DNA from: Nitrospira sp.
Lineage (GTDB): Bacteria; Nitrospirota; Nitrospiria; Nitrospirales; Nitrospiraceae
Length of the DNA stretch: 41,567 nucleotides
NCBI GenBank assembly: GCA_013140455.1
Contig: JABFSU010000086.1
Coordinates: 1-41,567 of the forward strand
Direction: 5' to 3'
How positions within the stretch are numbered: the first letter of the stretch is position 1; each line of letters begins with the position of its first letter. Positions 25,154-35,392 of the stretch are shown one piece after another. A program made the position numbers and the translations under genes. The notes beneath the pieces are model-generated. The model ran no database searches, was not told the origin of the DNA, and was given only the letters and a program-made list of their open reading frames with translations.

Positions 25154-26974
25154 ATGGCACGCATCGTCGGCATAGACCTCGGAACAACGAACTCCCTTGT
25201 CGCCTATATGGACAAGGGGACGCCACGTGTCATTGCAGGGCGCCATGAGCGGGCGATGGTTCCCTCCGTCGTTGCGCTGACCGATAACGGGCTCATCGTC
25301 GGTGATCCGGCCAAAGAGCACCTGACCAGAAATCCCGAACGCACGGTTTATTCCGTAAAACGGTTTATGGGAAAAGGCCTGGCCGATGTTCAAGACGAAC
25401 TCGCCTACTTCCCCTACACCCTGACCGAGAAGGGCGGGGTCATCCGGATCAAGCTCGGCGAGAAGACCTATTCGCCTCCACAAATCTCGGCCATGATCCT
25501 CAAAGAGCTCAAGCTCCGAGCGGAAGCCTTTCTCGGAGAGAGCATCACCAAAGCCGTCATCACCGTCCCCGCCTATTTCAACGACAGCCAACGGCAGGCG
25601 ACCAAAGACGCCGGCATGATCGCCGGACTTGAAGTCTTGCGCATCATCAACGAACCGACCGCTGCGTCGCTGGCCTATGGTCTGCAAGAAAAGACACAGG
25701 GCACCATCGCCGTCTACGATCTCGGCGGCGGCACCTTCGACATCTCGATCCTCAAACTGAAAAATGGCATCTTCGAAGTGCTCGCCACGAACGGCGATAC
25801 CCACCTGGGCGGCGATGATTTTGACCGATTGATTGCGGATCTTTTCCTCGCAGATATTCAGCAGCAGTTCGGACTCGATCTCAATGCCCATCCGGATCAC
25901 ATGCAAGGGATCAGGCTCGAAGCCGAACGGGCGAAGATACGCCTTTCGGAAGAACTCAAGACCATAGCCACTCTCGACCTGCCGGAAGGCAAGGGCCGGT
26001 TTACACGAGAACTCACCCGCGATCAGATGGAGTCGCTGTGTACCGCCTTGGTGGAGCGTACGCTCGGTCCCTGCCGTATAGCTCTGAAGGATGCCGGATT
26101 GACTCCGACTGACATTGACGAAGTCGTCCTTGTCGGCGGCTCGACAAGAATGCCGCTGGTGCGCCAACGCGTCCAGGCCCTCTTCGGCAAACAACCCCAC
26201 TGCGAGCTCAATCCGGATGAAGTGGTTGCCCTCGGCGCCGCAGTGCAGGCAGACATTCTGAGCGGCGGCACAACCGACATGCTTCTCCTCGACGTCACGC
26301 CTCTTTCGCTGGGCATCGAAACAATGGGCGGGGTCATGAGCAGCCTCATCCGCCGCAACACGACGATTCCCGCCAGCGCCAAGGAGATGTTCACGACCTA
26401 TGTGGACGGACAGACCGGCGTAGACATTCATATTCTTCAGGGCGAACGGGAACTGGCGAAAGACAACCGCAGCCTGGCCCGTTTTCGGCTGAAAGTTCCA
26501 CCGTTGCCCGCAGGAGTTCCCCGCATTGAAGTCACCTTCCTGATCGATGCCAACGGCATCCTCAATGTGATGGCCAAAGACATGCGAACGGGAGACACCC
26601 AATCCATTGAGGTCAAGCCGTCCTATGGATTGTCGGATCAGGAAGTCGAGCGGATGATCGAAGATTCGTTCAAGTTTGCCGCGGACGACGTCAGTGCGAG
26701 AAAATTGATTGAAGCCCGGCTCGACGCCGGAGCGCTGATCATCACCACGGAAAAATCTTTAACCGACGGCGGACAACTCATCTCCGGCGACGAGGTCACC
26801 GCCATTCGCCAGGTACTCTCGGCACTGGCCTCCGCCAAGGATGGGAACGACCCCCGCACTATCCGGGCACGGATGGCTGATCTTGAACAGGCCGCAAAAA
26901 GCCTGACTGTGGCCATGTTGGACGATTCCCTCAAGCGAGGGTTGCAAGGCAAAAAGGTCTCTGAGGTTACATAA
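25154..26974 (+). CDS. hscA: Hsp70-family Fe-S chaperone HscA
   Basis: A 606-residue DnaK-type ATPase specialised for IscU. The nucleotide-binding domain starts VGIDLGTTNS and has NEPTAASLAYG and DLGGGTFDIS; the substrate-binding domain begins about residue 385 with LLDVTPLSLGIE. It helps release the cluster from IscU to acceptors. The ATG lies 5 bp after the hscB stop without a clear ribosome site, so translation is probably coupled. The length and lack of a long disordered acidic C-terminal tail fit HscA rather than DnaK. Confidence 0.95.
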   Translation: MARIVGIDLGTTNSLVAYMDKGTPRVIAGRHERAMVPSVVALTDNGLIVGDPAKEHLTRNPERTVYSVKRFMGKGLADVQDELAYFPYTLTEKGGVIRIKLGEKTYSPPQISAMILKELKLRAEAFLGESITKAVITVPAYFNDSQRQATKDAGMIAGLEVLRIINEPTAASLAYGLQEKTQGTIAVYDLGGGTFDISILKLKNGIFEVLATNGDTHLGGDDFDRLIADLFLADIQQQFGLDLNAHPDHMQGIRLEAERAKIRLSEELKTIATLDLPEGKGRFTRELTRDQMESLCTALVERTLGPCRIALKDAGLTPTDIDEVVLVGGSTRMPLVRQRVQALFGKQPHCELNPDEVVALGAAVQADILSGGTTDMLLLDVTPLSLGIETMGGVMSSLIRRNTTIPASAKEMFTTYVDGQTGVDIHILQGERELAKDNRSLARFRLKVPPLPAGVPRIEVTFLIDANGILNVMAKDMRTGDTQSIEVKPSYGLSDQEVERMIEDSFKFAADDVSARKLIEARLDAGALIITTEKSLTDGGQLISGDEVTAIRQVLSALASAKDGNDPRTIRARMADLEQAAKSLTVAMLDDSLKRGLQGKKVSEVT

Positions 26975-26996
26975 ATCCTGGAAGCGAGGACGAGCG

Positions 26997-27209
26997 ATGG
27001 ATTTGAAGTGGCAGAATACAGAAGATATCGCGATTCGACTGGTCGAGGAACACCCGGGTGCGGATCCGCTGACTGTTCGATTCACGGACATGCACGCCTG
27101 GATCGTAGCGCTGTCTGACTTTAAGGATGACCCGAAGAAATCGAACGAGAAGATCCTCGAAGCGATTCAGATGGCCTGGCATGAGGAATACCAGGACTCA
27201 CAATCCTAA
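26997..27209 (+). CDS. iscX: IscX, Fe-S assembly accessory protein
   Basis: A 70-residue acidic protein of the IscX/YfhJ family, which binds IscS and iron and modulates cluster assembly. The typical pattern is present: W5, then EDPLTVRFTD-like HPGADPLTVRFTDMH, and a C-terminal ILEAIQMAWHEE helix. GAGGA lies 8 nt before the ATG. It is the last gene of the isc operon, ending 4 bp from the convergent penicillin-binding protein gene, so no room for a long terminator. Confidence 0.94.
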   Translation: MDLKWQNTEDIAIRLVEEHPGADPLTVRFTDMHAWIVALSDFKDDPKKSNEKILEAIQMAWHEEYQDSQS

Positions 27210-27213
27210 CAAC

Positions 27214-29622
27214 TCACGGCGAAGCGATACCCTCCCCGACGGGCCCCCCTTCAGGAATCTGATCCAGCTTATAGAAATCGGTCGGTCCAAGACGGCGCGC
27301 AGCCGATTGCGTCGGTTCGCTTCCTTTGGCAAACAGCTCGACGGAGCCTTTTTCTCCATCCCCTTCTTGTTCTGACTCCAGCAGCCCGGTCGTGGGGTCG
27401 ACCTTCACATAGGTGATGCCTTCCGGAATTTCGAATGGAACAACCGGCAGCTGAAGCAGCGCGTCCTTCATGAACTGAATCCAAATCGGCAATGCCGAAC
27501 GGGCGCCGGTCTCGCTCTCTCCCAAGGGACGGCGATCGTCAAATCCGACATACACGCCGGTCACCAGGTTCGGAGCCCCACCGATAAACCAGGCATTGAT
27601 GTACTCATTCGTCGTGCCGGTCTTCCCGGCGACCGGCCGGTCGATCACCTTCGCCGCCTGCCCGGTCCCTTTCTGAATCACGTCTTCCATCATGTTGGTG
27701 ATGAGGTATGCCGTCTCTTTCGCGATGATTTCGTGCGGCTGATCCTCCATGGCTTCAAGTGTCTTGCCGGTACTGTCCTTGGCCACCTTGATCGCAAAGG
27801 GCTCGGCTCTCGTCCCTTTGTTCAGAAACACGCCGTAGACCGAGGTCAGTTCCAACAGCCCGATAGAAGACGATCCCAACCCCAGGGATAAATCCGCGGG
27901 GAGCGGACTCGTGACGCCGACGGTTCGCGCAAACTCGATGACATTCTTGATCCCCACTTTGTCCAGCAATCGCACGGTGGCCAGATTGTGCGAATGCGCC
28001 AGCGCATCGCGCAACGTCACCATCCCGTGGAATTTCCTTCCGTAGTTCTCCGGCTTCCAGATCTTGTCGTCGGCTTCCTGCTCGTACACCACCGGCGCAT
28101 CGAGAATCTGCGTCGCAGGACTCATCCCCTGCGCCATCGCCGTCGCATAGATGACGGGCTTAAACGCAGAACCCGGCTGCCGATGAGCCTGCACCGCTCG
28201 GTTATATTCACTGCGTGAAAAATCGTAGCCGCCGACCATCGCACGAATCGCCCCCGTCCGGGGATCCACCGCGACCAACCCGCCTTCGACAATCGGCGTC
28301 TGCTCCAAGGTCAATTGCATCCCGTCCTTAGCAAGCTTCTTGACGCTGACCTCAATCACATCGCCCGGCTTCAAGGTCTTCTTGACATCAGGCATCAGCA
28401 CCGCATCCTGCGTCGGATCGGTCCCTTTCAATACGCGTTTGACCCAGGCCATGTCATCGAACAGGAGTTTCGCCGTCTGATCCCCGAGTTGGACCACATA
28501 GTGATCCTTGGCCTGCTTCAGCACGATGCCTTCAAGAAAATCTCCGGCCTTGATCGGTTGATCCGAGAGCGGAGCCCCGGGGATTTGCACCGTCGCAAGA
28601 TCGACTGTCTTCTTAGGCCCACGCCACCCCTGGCGTTTGTCGAGATCCCGCACACCCGCAAGAAACGCACGCTCTGCAGCTCGCTGCATTTCGAGGTTCA
28701 GCGTGGTGAAGATCTGCAACCCGCCCTTGTACACCATGGATTCGCCGTACTTTGCGACCAGTTGCTGCCGCACATGCTCCACAAAATACGGCGCAATGTG
28801 CTCACTCCCAGGCCGGCGGAACTTCAACTCCTCTGCAATCGCGGCATCGCGCTCAGCGACGGGAATGAACCCCGCCTCTTCCATACGCGCGAGCACATGC
28901 TCCTGACGCTTTTTGGCCCGCTCGTAGTTCGTGAACGGGGAGAACCGGCTCGGCGACTTCGGCAGTCCTCCGAGAAACGCAGACTCGGCGAGCGTGAGCT
29001 TTTCGATCTCTTTCCCGAAATACGATTGGGCCGCAGACGCCACGCCGTAGGACCCCTGACCGAAATAGATCTGGTTCAAATAGGTTTCAAGAATCTGCTC
29101 TTTCGTGGATACCGCTTCCATCTTATAGGCCAGAATCAACTCCCGCAGCTTCCGATCATACGATCGCTCCGCGGACAAGAAGAGTGACCGCGCCAGTTGC
29201 TGCGTAATCGTGCTCGCCCCTTCCACCTTCTTCCCGCCGTGACGAAGATTGGTCCAGGCCGCTCGCAGAATACCGATATAGTCCAGCCCCGGATGTTCGA
29301 AGAACCGCACGTCTTCCGTCGCAATCACGGCTTGCGTCAATGTCTTCGGAATACGGTCCAGAGGAGTCAGCGTCCGCCGCTCGATAAAGAACTGGCCGAT
29401 CGGCTGCCGATCGTCGGCATACACCGTCGTGACCAAACTCGGTTGATAGCCCTGCAAGAGATCCAAGGGGGGAAGATCCTGCGCCAAATGCCAGATCACG
29501 CCGGCCGCAGCCGTAACACCCACAATGCCGAGAGCACACAGCGTCAACAGGGTGATCTGCCACCAACGCCAGGGACGACGCGAAGACTGCTGTGTTTCAA
29601 CGAACCGGTCGTCACCAGGCAT
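27214..29622 (-). CDS. mrcA: Class A penicillin-binding protein 1A
   Basis: An 802-residue bifunctional peptidoglycan synthase anchored in the inner membrane by one helix at about residues 22-44. The glycosyltransferase (GT51) domain has the catalytic E103 in [12 protein letters not shown] and the [11 protein letters not shown] motif (135-145). A beta-rich OB-like insert at about 355-440 separates it from the transpeptidase, as in PBP1A. The transpeptidase nucleophile is S485 in PGSAFKP, with SHN at 544-546 and KTGTT at 667-671. It polymerises and crosslinks glycan strands. It stands alone between the isc operon and the kinase gene. Confidence 0.96.
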   Translation of the reverse strand: MPGDDRFVETQQSSRRPWRWWQITLLTLCALGIVGVTAAAGVIWHLAQDLPPLDLLQGYQPSLVTTVYADDRQPIGQFFIERRTLTPLDRIPKTLTQAVIATEDVRFFEHPGLDYIGILRAAWTNLRHGGKKVEGASTITQQLARSLFLSAERSYDRKLRELILAYKMEAVSTKEQILETYLNQIYFGQGSYGVASAAQSYFGKEIEKLTLAESAFLGGLPKSPSRFSPFTNYERAKKRQEHVLARMEEAGFIPVAERDAAIAEELKFRRPGSEHIAPYFVEHVRQQLVAKYGESMVYKGGLQIFTTLNLEMQRAAERAFLAGVRDLDKRQGWRGPKKTVDLATVQIPGAPLSDQPIKAGDFLEGIVLKQAKDHYVVQLGDQTAKLLFDDMAWVKRVLKGTDPTQDAVLMPDVKKTLKPGDVIEVSVKKLAKDGMQLTLEQTPIVEGGLVAVDPRTGAIRAMVGGYDFSRSEYNRAVQAHRQPGSAFKPVIYATAMAQGMSPATQILDAPVVYEQEADDKIWKPENYGRKFHGMVTLRDALAHSHNLATVRLLDKVGIKNVIEFARTVGVTSPLPADLSLGLGSSSIGLLELTSVYGVFLNKGTRAEPFAIKVAKDSTGKTLEAMEDQPHEIIAKETAYLITNMMEDVIQKGTGQAAKVIDRPVAGKTGTTNEYINAWFIGGAPNLVTGVYVGFDDRRPLGESETGARSALPIWIQFMKDALLQLPVVPFEIPEGITYVKVDPTTGLLESEQEGDGEKGSVELFAKGSEPTQSAARRLGPTDFYKLDQIPEGGPVGEGIASP

Positions 29623-29913
29623 TCAGGCACGCTCCAAAGGGAAAAAGAATCCGGCAGGGTCGCCTCGTCACCTTACAATGCATCCCCCCAAAACTCAAGC
29701 AGACCAGTCAATCAGACCCGGCACACCATAGGCCTTCCTCCCGGAATGCGTGGAGCAGAGTCACGCGGGCCACTCCACTCATCAACCACTCAAGATTGCA
29801 CAGGAATTTACCGAGAAGATAGCCGGAGATGTGGCACTGTTCTGCGCTCCGGCGATCCATCCTTGGTTAAGGGTTATCGCCTAATTAATTTAACCCTTTC
29901 ATTTCGTGACCGG

Positions 29914-32900
29914 ATGCCACCGAGCGTGATGAAGCCTTTCCTGCAGCCGCAAGATGAATACCGACGCCACGACGCCCTGCTGCGCTATGGCATCCTGGAC
30001 TCCGAAGCCGAACAGGCTTTCGATGACCTGTGCCAGCTTGCGACACAGATCTGCGGAGCACCCATGGCCTACATCGGCTTCATGGATCGAACGCGCCTCT
30101 GGTTCAAAGTCCGCATCGGAATCCCCCACACCGAACTACCGCGAGATCGCTCTCTCTGCGCCCATACCATCTTACAATCGCACCCTATCGTGCTTCCCAA
30201 TGCCTTGGCCGATCTTCGATTTGCGGATCATCCCATGGTCACGGGAGAGCCGTTCATTCGTTTCTATGCAGGGATTCCACTACTCACTGCCAACGGCGAT
30301 GCGATCGGCACCCTCTGCGTGCTCGACCGTCATCCCCGCCATGTCAGCCAGAAGCAGGAGCAGGCACTTACAGCCTTAGCCCGGCAAGTCATGAGCCAGT
30401 TGGACCTCCGTCAACGCACGAAGCAGCTCGCCCAGAGCGCGCAAGCCCAACGGCAAACCGAAGCGATGCATGAGCGACTGCTCCTGGCATTGGGACACAG
30501 CACCGAGGGCGTCGCTCTCCTGACCAAGGAAGGCCGCTATACGTTCGTCAACGACGCCTTTGCCGCCATGCATGGTTTTCGTCCCATCGATCTCATCGGG
30601 CGGTCCTGGACGACGTTGTATCCGCCCGAATGGGTCACCAAACTCGAAGACATATTTTTCCCTCTCCTGCGCCAGCACGGCATCTGGCGGGGAGACCTGA
30701 TCGGCCGCACCAAATCCGGCGAATCCATCTGGGTCGAAACCTCCTTGAAGACGCTTCCGGAACGGCACCATGAAGAACAGTGGCTGATCTGGACCTGCAG
30801 CAACATCACAGGACAAAAACAGGCGCTGGAGGAAATCGCCGATACCCGGGCGCGCCTGCAAACAGTCCTCGATTCCGCCACAGAAATCGGCATCATCGCC
30901 ACCAATCCGCAGGGCATCATTACGCTCTTTAACTTTGGCGCCGAGCGTTTGCTGGGCTACCAGGCCGATGAAGTGATCGGACAGCGCACCCTCGACTCTT
31001 TCCATCTCCCGTCTGAAATAGCCGTTCGCGGGCAGCAGCTGTCTGAACGATTCGGGCGCCCGCTGGCCGGTGCCGATGTCCTGGTTGAAGCCGCACGCAT
31101 GGGAGGATACGAAGAGCGGGAATGGACCTACCTTCGCAAAGACGGCGACTGCATCACCGTCAACCTGGTCGTCACGGCCGTACGCGGGTCCAACGGTACA
31201 CTGACGGGATTCCTTGGTATTGCGAAAGATGTCACCGCCTTGAAACAGGCGACACTCCAGACCGAGGCTCAGCAGGCGCTGTTATCCGCGATCTCTGAAG
31301 TGCAAGAAGCCTTTATCGAGGAATCCAGCACCCAGAACGTATTCGCAGGCCTGCTCAATCGGTTTTGCACGCTCACCCGCAGCGCAGGGGGTATGATCGG
31401 AGAGCTTCTGCCTCGGCAAGGTCTCCCGCCGACGGCGCATCTTCTCGCGTCGACGTCGTCCCTACAGCCGAACCCGCAGGGACCCGCCGAGCTGGAACGC
31501 GCCAGCGTCATACAAGACCCTCGCCTTAAATGCCACATCGATCAGGTCCTCGCGAAAGGCGAGCCACTGCTCGTCAACGAAACCGCACACCCTCTGAATC
31601 CTACCAGCCCAACGGTGAGCGACCACACGCGCCACACCTTTCTCGGCCTTCCGCTGCTTCAAGGAAACCGTGTGATCGGTTTTATCGGTCTGGCCGGTCG
31701 ACCGGATGGATATCCGCCGCCCTTGATCGAGTATTTAGACCCGTTGGTCCAGACCTGCGCCAACATCCTCCAGTCGTACCGAAACACGCTCCAGCGAAAA
31801 GAAGCAGAAGGCGCGTTACGCATCGCGGCGCAGAATCTGGAAGCGCAAAACCATGAACTCCAGCGGGCTCGCGATCAGGCCTTGGCGGCGACACAGGCCA
31901 AAAGCGCCTTCCTCGCCACGATGAGTCACGAAATCCGCACGCCTATGAATGCCATCATCGGCATGGCCGATCTGTTATTGGAAACCACGCTCACCGACGA
32001 GCAAAAGAATTTTGTGAATCGGTTCAGTCGGGCGGCAAACTCCTTGCTGGGACTGATCAACGACATTTTGGATTTGTCCAAGATCGAATCCGGCCATATG
32101 AAACTGGAGGAGATTCCCTTCGACCTTCGGGAACTCGTCGAAACCAGCGGCGAACTCATGGCCGTGCGGGCGCACGCCAAGAGCCTTGAGCTTATCATCC
32201 ACGTGGCACCTGATGCCCCTCAGTTCGTGATGGGAGATCCCACACGTCTGAGGCAGATCCTGATCAATCTCCTCGGCAATGCCATTAAATTCACCGAGCG
32301 GGGAGACATCATTCTGCGGGTGCAGCAACACGCCGCGCCCCCAGAAAGCCTGCTGCATTTCAGCGTGACGGACAGCGGCATCGGCATTCCCGAAGACAAG
32401 CTGAATACGATCTTCGAAAACTTCACACAAGTTGATTCTTCCACGACAAGAAAATACGGCGGCACCGGGCTCGGCCTGAGCATCTGCCGACACCTCGCCG
32501 AACTGATGGGCGGACACGTCTGGGCTGAAAGCACGCTCGGAGCAGGCTGCACCATGCATGTCACCGTACGTCTGCCGCAGACCGCCTCCGAGCCTCCTGC
32601 CAGCGATGAGACCGGCCCGCGCCTGACCGGCACACGCATGCTGATCGTCGATGACCATGAAACCAATCGCCTGGTCTGCCACGACATCCTCGCTCGGACA
32701 GGCGCCAGTATTGTCGAAACCGGTGACGGTCCGGCCGCGTTGGCTGCGATGCAGAAGGCCCACACCGACGGCCTACCATTTCATCTTGTCATCCTCGATT
32801 GTCGCATGCCGGAGATGGACGGTTTCTCCGTCGCCGAGGCGATGCGCGCATCCCCGGAATTATCCAAAACGCCAACCATCATGCTGACATCTGATGTGAG

Positions 32901-33492
32901 CAGCGGAAACGCAATGAACGCTCACACCTTGGGCATTCGCCAGCATCTCAGCAAACCCATTCGAAGCATGGCGCTGCTCAACGTCGTCCACAATATCTTG
33001 ACCGAAATACCACGGATCCTCCTCGACCAGACTCCGGCACCAGCTCCGCTCGCAGTATCCTCCGAAGTACCGCCCCCCTCGGCCCGAACGTTTGCGACAG
33101 GCCGGATCCTCCTCGCCGAGGATCTGGAGGACAACCGCGACGTCGTCGCGCTCTTTCTGAAGTCCACGGCCTACGAACTCGACATGGCAGAAAACGGGGC
33201 GATCGCATTAGAGAAATTCAAAACGAGCCTCTACGATCTCGTATTCATGGACATGCAAATGCCCATCATGGACGGGTATGTCGCCACTCATCGGATTCGG
33301 GAATGGGAGAAGGAACACCGGCGCACGCCGACCCCGATCCTGGCGCTCACGGCCAACGCATTTCCCGAAGAACTCGAGAAAAGTCTCGCGGCCGGCTGTA
33401 CCGCGCATCTCACGAAACCGATTAAGAAAAAGACGCTGCTGGAGGCTATCGGCCACTATGCCCGACATTCCGATCACCAGGAGGCTGCTTGA
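29914..33492 (+). CDS. Hybrid sensor histidine kinase, GAF-PAS-PAS-GAF-HK-REC-REC
   Basis: A 1192-residue soluble kinase with no membrane segment. Order: GAF (about 20-165), PAS (185-300), PAS (310-445), GAF (450-625), coiled coil, dimerisation/phosphoacceptor domain with H682 in [10 protein letters not shown], ATPase domain (about 770-890) with N789-type LLGNAIKF and GTGLGLSI boxes, then two receiver domains with D962 ([10 protein letters not shown]) and D1113 ([10 protein letters not shown]). The start at 29914 is chosen because the GAF domain begins within 20 residues; the frame is open far upstream, but that part overlaps the divergent PBP gene. The next gene encodes an Hpt protein whose ATG overlaps the stop codon by one base, so a His-Asp-His-Asp relay is likely. 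The 291-bp upstream region has no other gene. Confidence 0.93.
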   Translation: MPPSVMKPFLQPQDEYRRHDALLRYGILDSEAEQAFDDLCQLATQICGAPMAYIGFMDRTRLWFKVRIGIPHTELPRDRSLCAHTILQSHPIVLPNALADLRFADHPMVTGEPFIRFYAGIPLLTANGDAIGTLCVLDRHPRHVSQKQEQALTALARQVMSQLDLRQRTKQLAQSAQAQRQTEAMHERLLLALGHSTEGVALLTKEGRYTFVNDAFAAMHGFRPIDLIGRSWTTLYPPEWVTKLEDIFFPLLRQHGIWRGDLIGRTKSGESIWVETSLKTLPERHHEEQWLIWTCSNITGQKQALEEIADTRARLQTVLDSATEIGIIATNPQGIITLFNFGAERLLGYQADEVIGQRTLDSFHLPSEIAVRGQQLSERFGRPLAGADVLVEAARMGGYEEREWTYLRKDGDCITVNLVVTAVRGSNGTLTGFLGIAKDVTALKQATLQTEAQQALLSAISEVQEAFIEESSTQNVFAGLLNRFCTLTRSAGGMIGELLPRQGLPPTAHLLASTSSLQPNPQGPAELERASVIQDPRLKCHIDQVLAKGEPLLVNETAHPLNPTSPTVSDHTRHTFLGLPLLQGNRVIGFIGLAGRPDGYPPPLIEYLDPLVQTCANILQSYRNTLQRKEAEGALRIAAQNLEAQNHELQRARDQALAATQAKSAFLATMSHEIRTPMNAIIGMADLLLETTLTDEQKNFVNRFSRAANSLLGLINDILDLSKIESGHMKLEEIPFDLRELVETSGELMAVRAHAKSLELIIHVAPDAPQFVMGDPTRLRQILINLLGNAIKFTERGDIILRVQQHAAPPESLLHFSVTDSGIGIPEDKLNTIFENFTQVDSSTTRKYGGTGLGLSICRHLAELMGGHVWAESTLGAGCTMHVTVRLPQTASEPPASDETGPRLTGTRMLIVDDHETNRLVCHDILARTGASIVETGDGPAALAAMQKAHTDGLPFHLVILDCRMPEMDGFSVAEAMRASPELSKTPTIMLTSDVSSGNAMNAHTLGIRQHLSKPIRSMALLNVVHNILTEIPRILLDQTPAPAPLAVSSEVPPPSARTFATGRILLAEDLEDNRDVVALFLKSTAYELDMAENGAIALEKFKTSLYDLVFMDMQMPIMDGYVATHRIREWEKEHRRTPTPILALTANAFPEELEKSLAAGCTAHLTKPIKKKTLLEAIGHYARHSDHQEAA

Positions 33493-33827
33493 TGCACACC
33501 ACCCCCCCGCTCCATCCGGCATCGACAGACGACGCGATGATTGTCCGCGTGGAAGCGGATTTTGAAGACCTGCTGCCGAAATTTATGACCAATCGCAAGA
33601 AAGAGGTCGTGACCATGCGGGAGGCGCTGACGCAACAGGATTTTGAGACCATCCGCAAGATTGCTCATGGCATGAAAGGAGCCGGCGGCAGCTATGGCTT
33701 CGATCGTATCACCGCAATGGCCGCCACAATTGAACAAGCCGCGAAGGCAGGATCAGCGGCTTCGATTGCTGCAGAGCTTGCGCTGCTCGCAACATATCTG
33801 GAGCAGGTCCAGGTGGTGTTCGACTAG
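33492..33827 (+). CDS. Hpt-domain phosphotransfer protein
   Basis: A 111-residue histidine phosphotransfer protein. The phosphorylatable residue is H59 in IAHGMKGAGGSYGF, followed by the usual glycine-rich turn and helix. It would take the phosphoryl group from a receiver domain of the upstream hybrid kinase and pass it to a response regulator, probably the one encoded 30 bp downstream. The start overlaps the kinase stop (TGATG). It lacks any output domain. Confidence 0.93.
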   Translation: MHTTPPLHPASTDDAMIVRVEADFEDLLPKFMTNRKKEVVTMREALTQQDFETIRKIAHGMKGAGGSYGFDRITAMAATIEQAAKAGSAASIAAELALLATYLEQVQVVFD

Positions 33828-33857
33828 CGACGACGGCAGACAGAGAAAGGGGATTCC

Positions 33858-34256
33858 ATGACAGAAACAACACCTTCAGGCAAACCTACATTGCTGATGG
33901 CGGAAGACGAGGAAGATACCGCCAGCTTGATCAGATTTCTCCTGGAGCGCGCCGGGTACCACGTCGTCCATGCACCCGACGGCCAGCAGGCGCAGCAGTT
34001 GATCGACACCATGGCGCCGCCGAGCCTGGTCTTGCTCGACATCATGTTGCCGCACATGAGCGGCCTGCAGTTACTGCCGTATATTCGGAAGAAGACTGAA
34101 TGGCAGCGGGTTCCCATCATCATGCTTACCGCAGATTCAAGCGAACATGACATTCAACAGGCCCTGGCCGCAGGCGCCAATGACTACATGGTGAAACCCT
34201 TCAACCCGCGGGAACTCACCGCACGGCTGAGCCGCTTCCTCAAAGTCGCGGCCTAG
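33858..34256 (+). CDS. Single-domain response regulator (CheY-like)
   Basis: A 132-residue receiver domain with no output domain. Phospho-acceptor D61 (VLLDIMLPHMSG), the acidic pocket EDEED (16-20), T91 (MLTAD) and K113 (MVKPF) are all present. AAAGGGG lies 5 nt before the ATG. It is the likely end of a phosphorelay from the hybrid kinase through the Hpt protein. As it cannot bind DNA, it must act on a partner protein; the HEAT-repeat membrane protein encoded 13 bp downstream is a good candidate. Confidence 0.94.
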   Translation: MTETTPSGKPTLLMAEDEEDTASLIRFLLERAGYHVVHAPDGQQAQQLIDTMAPPSLVLLDIMLPHMSGLQLLPYIRKKTEWQRVPIIMLTADSSEHDIQQALAAGANDYMVKPFNPRELTARLSRFLKVAA

Positions 34257-34269
34257 TCGGGGATGGCGG

Positions 34270-35379
34270 GTGACAGGCGTGACTGACACTACTCTCTCCC
34301 TGTCGATTGTCGACGTTGGATGGCTGACCACCTTCACCATTCATGGTCTGATTCTGTTCCTCCTCGGATGGACTCTCGTCATCCGCCGGCTCCGTGTCTC
34401 GACCGACCGACGGCGGCGGCGGATGGTGACCGTCTGGCGTCCGATCCTAGCCCAGAGCTTGATCGAAGCGCCTGAAACCCTTCCACCGATCCACCCGCGC
34501 GACCGGGTGCTATTTCTCTACTTATGGAATCATCTGCAGGAGTCCATCAAAGGAGAATCATCAGACGAGCTGTGCGCGGTGATACGGCGGACTGGCATGG
34601 ATCACGTCGTGCACCACTACTTGGCCAAAGGGACGTTGCGGCAGCAACTACTGGCGATCGTCACGCTCGGCCACTTGAAAGATCCCTCAGCTTGGCTGCG
34701 CCTCGTCGAACTGGCGCATGACACGAATGCGTTTCGCTCCCTAGAGGCCGCCCGCGCCCTGGTGCGCATCGATGCCCCGCGGGCCATTCCTGTGTTGGTC
34801 CCCTTGATGTCCCAACGCGTCGATTGGTCTCCGCTCAAAGTGCTGGCCATCCTACAGGGCGCAGGGGATGAACTCGTCGCCCGTGCCCTCGGGGAAGCCG
34901 CGGTCAAGGCGCCGCCGCTCATTGCCGCTCGCTTACTCCGCTTCCTCGCCTCGATCAGGATTCATCGCGCGTTGCCGCTGATTCGTCCCCTGCTGGCCCG
35001 GCGCCCTCTGCATGAAGACGTGCTGGCCGGGTGCCTGTCACTGTTTGGGCAATGCTCCGACCCGCAGGACCTCTCCACTGTGCGACAGTACCTCACCCAC
35101 CCGACTTGGTTCATTCGAGTCCAAGCTGCGACTGCCCTCGGAAAGATGGGAGTCGAGGAAGATGAGGGTCACTTGATCGGATTATTGGGCGACTCACACT
35201 GGTGGGTACGCTACAGAGCTGCGGAGGCCCTCTCCATTCTGCCGTCAATGACAGAAGATAAACTATCGATCCTTGTGCAAACACTGCCGACGACGGAATC
35301 GCGGAAGGTGCTCACACCCTTTGTCGCCAAGCGGTTTGAAGAATCCCTGGCTCACACGTCCGGTCTGTCCGCGGCCTGA
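34270..35379 (+). CDS. Membrane-anchored HEAT-repeat protein
   Basis: A 369-residue protein with one predicted N-terminal membrane helix (about residues 17-38), a basic stretch RRLRVSTDRRRRRM after it, and then alpha-helical HEAT-like repeats from about 105 to the end (for example LEAARALVRIDAPRAIPVLV and VQAATALGKMGVEEDEGHLI). The basic segment suggests the repeats face the cytoplasm. HEAT arrays bind other proteins. It starts at a GTG 13 bp after the response regulator, in the same plus-strand series, and lies convergent with the deacetylase of the polysaccharide locus. A scaffold or receiver partner role is inferred. Confidence 0.85.
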   Translation: MTGVTDTTLSLSIVDVGWLTTFTIHGLILFLLGWTLVIRRLRVSTDRRRRRMVTVWRPILAQSLIEAPETLPPIHPRDRVLFLYLWNHLQESIKGESSDELCAVIRRTGMDHVVHHYLAKGTLRQQLLAIVTLGHLKDPSAWLRLVELAHDTNAFRSLEAARALVRIDAPRAIPVLVPLMSQRVDWSPLKVLAILQGAGDELVARALGEAAVKAPPLIAARLLRFLASIRIHRALPLIRPLLARRPLHEDVLAGCLSLFGQCSDPQDLSTVRQYLTHPTWFIRVQAATALGKMGVEEDEGHLIGLLGDSHWWVRYRAAEALSILPSMTEDKLSILVQTLPTTESRKVLTPFVAKRFEESLAHTSGLSAA

Positions 35380-35392
35380 TCGCGCGGTCGCT

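Noticed and set aside
25103-26602. Minus-strand frame of 499 codons opposite hscA
   Set aside because: A known artefact of hsp70 genes, which often keep a long open antisense frame; hscA has every expected motif and fits the operon.
29832-29847. TGGCAC-N-TGCGC sequence upstream of the hybrid kinase, resembling a sigma-54 promoter
   Set aside because: The distance between GG and GC is one base too short, and sigma-54 promoters do not tolerate this; the -12 part also lacks TTGC.
29197-29913. Upstream extension of the hybrid kinase frame by 239 codons
   Set aside because: It overlaps most of the start of the divergent penicillin-binding protein gene and reads as Arg/Pro-rich non-protein sequence; the GAF domain begins just after 29914.
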